8,438 nt of DNA from Bacteroidota bacterium (GTDB taxonomy: Bacteria; Bacteroidota; Bacteroidia; NS11-12g; UBA955). Position 1 is the stretch's first letter. Each line of letters begins with the position of its first letter. A program made the position numbers and the translations under genes. The stretch covers positions 1 through 8,438 of the forward strand of contig JAGWYC010000077.1 of assembly GCA_018969565.1 (NCBI GenBank), read 5' to 3'. Positions 7,301 through 8,438 of this stretch are shown here, one piece after another. The notes beneath the pieces were generated by a model. That model worked only from the letters and a program-made list of their open reading frames with translations. It was not told the DNA's origin and made no database searches.

Positions 7301-8438
7301 TCGTTCGCTGAACACCCAGCGATTTCCATACGGAACACAAGGATTGCCTATCTGGCATCCGTTGAAATAGCAAATGGGATAACGGCCCTGATTGTTGTAA
7401 TCGCCGGTATCACCCATGTCAATATCGGTTACTTGTGTGCTGCCATGGCCTAAGAAGGTAACCAGGTTCAACCCTGAGTTCATGGCGTTGATGATGGATT
7501 GTTTCACACCAACTGCCTGGGCCCCGGTAGAAGCCTTGTAGTATCCGGTAACATTTCCACCGAAAACACCCTTCTCCGGATAGGGTTCCAGCGCTTCAAG
7601 CATGCCCCGGATATCCTGTGCCTGAACGTTGGAAGCCCCACCGCCCATGTGCAGAATTTCCTTCTGCCAGGTAGCATATCCTCCGGATTCGTAAGCAATA
7701 ACCTTGTTCAGGTAACTGCGTATTTCGCTTTTCTGCTCCACCGGAAGTCGCCCCACCGGTATGGCAGGTTCGTAGGCGCTGCCCTTCAAACCCGAGGTAA
7801 ACAGGTTGTCTGAAGCAGGTACTCCGATGCTGGGAACCAGGTTGAGGCGCTGATACTGACGACTGTTCTTCAGGTATATCGTTTCGTAGCCGCGACCGAG
7901 CAGAAACATGAACCGAGGTGGGGTAGCCGTGGATTTGTCCAACAAGTACGAGGCATAGCGCCTGATCGCCACCGGATGTCTTTGCCCATAGGAAAAGGCA
8001 TTGTAGAGTTGTTCTGTGGTGGCCATTTTGGTGGCGTAGCGACCCTGACGATACAGGATATAATCATCCAGCTCCCTCCCGGTCAGGGTAGGATGGGTGA
8101 TGATGATGTATTCAGCCTGGTTAATATGCGCCGAAAAATCAGGTAAATCAGCCAGCACCGGATGATAGACTGAGTCGGGATGAATATTCACCCAGCGCAC
8201 ATTCAGGCTGTCCCACAAATACCAGTCGCTGCCGGCAGTATTACCGGGCAATATGGCGCGAAAATTACCGCCGCCCAGAAAATCGCTGGCAACCCGGGTG
8301 CCGCTGGCCGGATGGTATAATACCGGACGTGTGCGGGCCCCATTGCTGTAGTTGCTCCATTGGTAAAGTCGGGGAGAAGTGGCTGTATCCGTTTGAAACA
8401 CATAAGCCGCGGCACCATCCAGATTATTTTTCTTCGGA
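4340..8438 (-). CDS. C25 (gingipain-like) cysteine peptidase with T9SS-type C-terminal domain, PorU2-like; 5' end cut by right edge
   Basis: The frame is open to the right edge; 1365 residues are visible (numbered here from the codon at 8437). Residues about 90-460 are a C25 peptidase domain: catalytic His331 in FLGHGSTQ, catalytic Cys361 in CYFNGCQIG, and the family's closing motif FLIGDPALQV around Asp454. The His-Cys spacing of 30 resembles gingipain (33). Then come beta-rich modules: a CARDB-like domain (about 465-565), an FN3-like segment (about 600-670, with VYYWRARI), a long middle region with a galactose-binding-like part (about 880-990), another CARDB-like stretch (about 1010-1130), an Ig-like domain opening LLDVTFDGRRIYNGE (about 1130-1250), and a FlgD-like/T9SS C-terminal domain (about 1253-1365: YPYPNPFS, then NGVYFYHV, ending VGKIYLLR). 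It is probably exported and acts at the cell surface or outer membrane. The architecture suits the PorU2 putative T9SS sortase better than a soluble gingipain, but a secreted protease is not excluded. The signal peptide would lie beyond the window. A GTG at 8401 is not the start, because coding continues upstream. Confidence 0.88.
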   Translation of the reverse strand, partial: PKKNNLDGAAAYVFQTDTATSPRLYQWSNYSNGARTRPVLYHPASGTRVASDFLGGGNFRAILPGNTAGSDWYLWDSLNVRWVNIHPDSVYHPVLADLPDFSAHINQAEYIIITHPTLTGRELDDYILYRQGRYATKMATTEQLYNAFSYGQRHPVAIRRYASYLLDKSTATPPRFMFLLGRGYETIYLKNSRQYQRLNLVPSIGVPASDNLFTSGLKGSAYEPAIPVGRLPVEQKSEIRSYLNKVIAYESGGYATWQKEILHMGGGASNVQAQDIRGMLEALEPYPEKGVFGGNVTGYYKASTGAQAVGVKQSIINAMNSGLNLVTFLGHGSTQVTDIDMGDTGDYNNQGRYPICYFNGCQIGNPCVPYGNRWVFSERMVKATRRGGIAFLAQTSISELFSVNRQMTEFYRAMFDKAYGKSLGETIQTCIRNYQDTFNMLNRIHCQQLFLIGDPALQVSVPALPDYSVNERSIYLDPPNTYALSDSFRVGVIITNNGRKDKDSVNVSLRRIYPDGITRNDYQTRIAPFGYSDTAFITIRTKDISTKGSNTFEAEVNPERNIGEFTYSNNRTSSTRYIPGNGVNLIYPRRFAIVGTDTVNLVFQPADLTISNDQFFIELDTTPRFNSPWTKRSGAFNSEPLVQWKVALNPPRDSVVYYWRARINAGSAEGGRWSTRSFTYIKSHGTGWMQQSGFQYSTVVSDNSLSSLIADTLSRKLRFGPLMKKLYVDAEYANRSNKGVKEGGFGGKDMNAGNCFNGLVCMVFDPYKNELTPLDTSKIKPQCSGGLRWKIFGYPANEQVFYSFRMNVAAERDGFANFVNLVPDSFYVAIFTSNWCDANQWTPQVMQALNKLGCSLMDDATYRVATACYVGVGKKGWNPGKAFEDVAIYNGVSGSGYASIEAELYGSASSGSMRSELIGPASAWGELHLWRSGRSNARETATISVSGIAPDGREQVIIPSVTGNFSDLSGIDAKQYRYIRLNAGFSDPEDYSSIQLPNWRVLYGEVPEGTMFPVSRLGYEYHRDSLFSGDSFRLSIPFTNISALPFTDSIMATAYLYKKEDRSTVMLDTALLPPAKPGETYLYRFSKDTRNLTGAYQAIVQFNPAYRQPELSLSNNSNTFSFEVITDKQNPLLDVTFDGRRIYNGEIVRANPLIRISSKDENKFLLQTDSTRFQLFLKKPGAGNFTAVPIDGIEAVFRPAQNSVNKATVDFQPRNLADGRYTLRVQSSDMSGNRAGQDDYEVEFNIVNKNMVTNFYPYPNPFSTNMRFVFTLTGNEVPDEVNIKIMTADGRVVRQVNRDELGPMNIGNNISRWSWDGTDQFGDRLANGVYFYHVSVRREGKSIDLYQSAGDASFKQQVGKIYLLR

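Noticed and set aside
8401..8438. GTG at 8401 as the start of the C25 peptidase
   Set aside because: The frame continues without a stop to the window edge (12 further codons), and a peptidase of this class needs a signal peptide and N-terminal domain upstream, so the gene is truncated by the window.

Overview
The window looks like chromosomal DNA of a Bacteroidota bacterium. The strongest indicators are a large C25 (gingipain-type) cysteine peptidase ending in a FlgD-like/type IX secretion C-terminal domain, an Mrp ATPase of the kind without a C-terminal CxxC, a ComEC with the Bacteroidota-style N-terminus, and an almost complete lack of Shine-Dalgarno sequences. Base composition is near 50% G+C by eye. 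A Chitinophagales- or Saprospirales-like source is plausible, but the sequence alone does not settle the family.

Layout, left to right. (1) Positions 1-351, minus strand: the N-terminal 117 codons of a ComEC/Rec2-type DNA-uptake channel, running off the left edge. (2) Positions 353-1246, minus: a 297-residue protein with a proline-rich centre made of 87-bp tandem repeats and a compact helical C-terminal module; its stop lies 1 nt before the comEC start. (3) A 51-bp divergent intergenic region, 1247-1297. (4) Positions 1298-1855, plus: a type II thymidine kinase (tdk), the only plus-strand gene. (5) A short convergent gap, 1856-1882, with a weak hairpin. (6) Positions 1883-8438, minus: a tightly packed five-gene block. 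In transcription order it holds a C25 peptidase (5' end beyond the right edge), a 101-residue two-TM protein (DUF6787-like), Mrp/ApbC-type Fe-S carrier ATPase, a stand-alone NifU-C/NFU domain protein, and a polytopic membrane protein with degenerate UbiA-like Asp motifs. Gaps between these are 20 nt, -4 nt (ATGA), 15 nt and -4 nt (TTGA).

How the genes fit together. Mrp plus NFU form a plausible iron-sulfur cluster assembly/transfer pair: Mrp lacks the usual C-terminal CxxC, while the small NFU partner has one. The peptidase is an exported T9SS-linked protein, possibly of the PorU2 type, and has no obvious biochemical tie to Fe-S maturation. The block may be an operon of convenience. Three of the seven genes whose start lies in the window appear to begin with TTG, two of them right at the stop of the gene before, which suggests translational coupling. 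No mobile elements, CRISPR arrays, tRNA or rRNA genes were seen, and nothing in the window convincingly amounts to a new defence or other accessory system.
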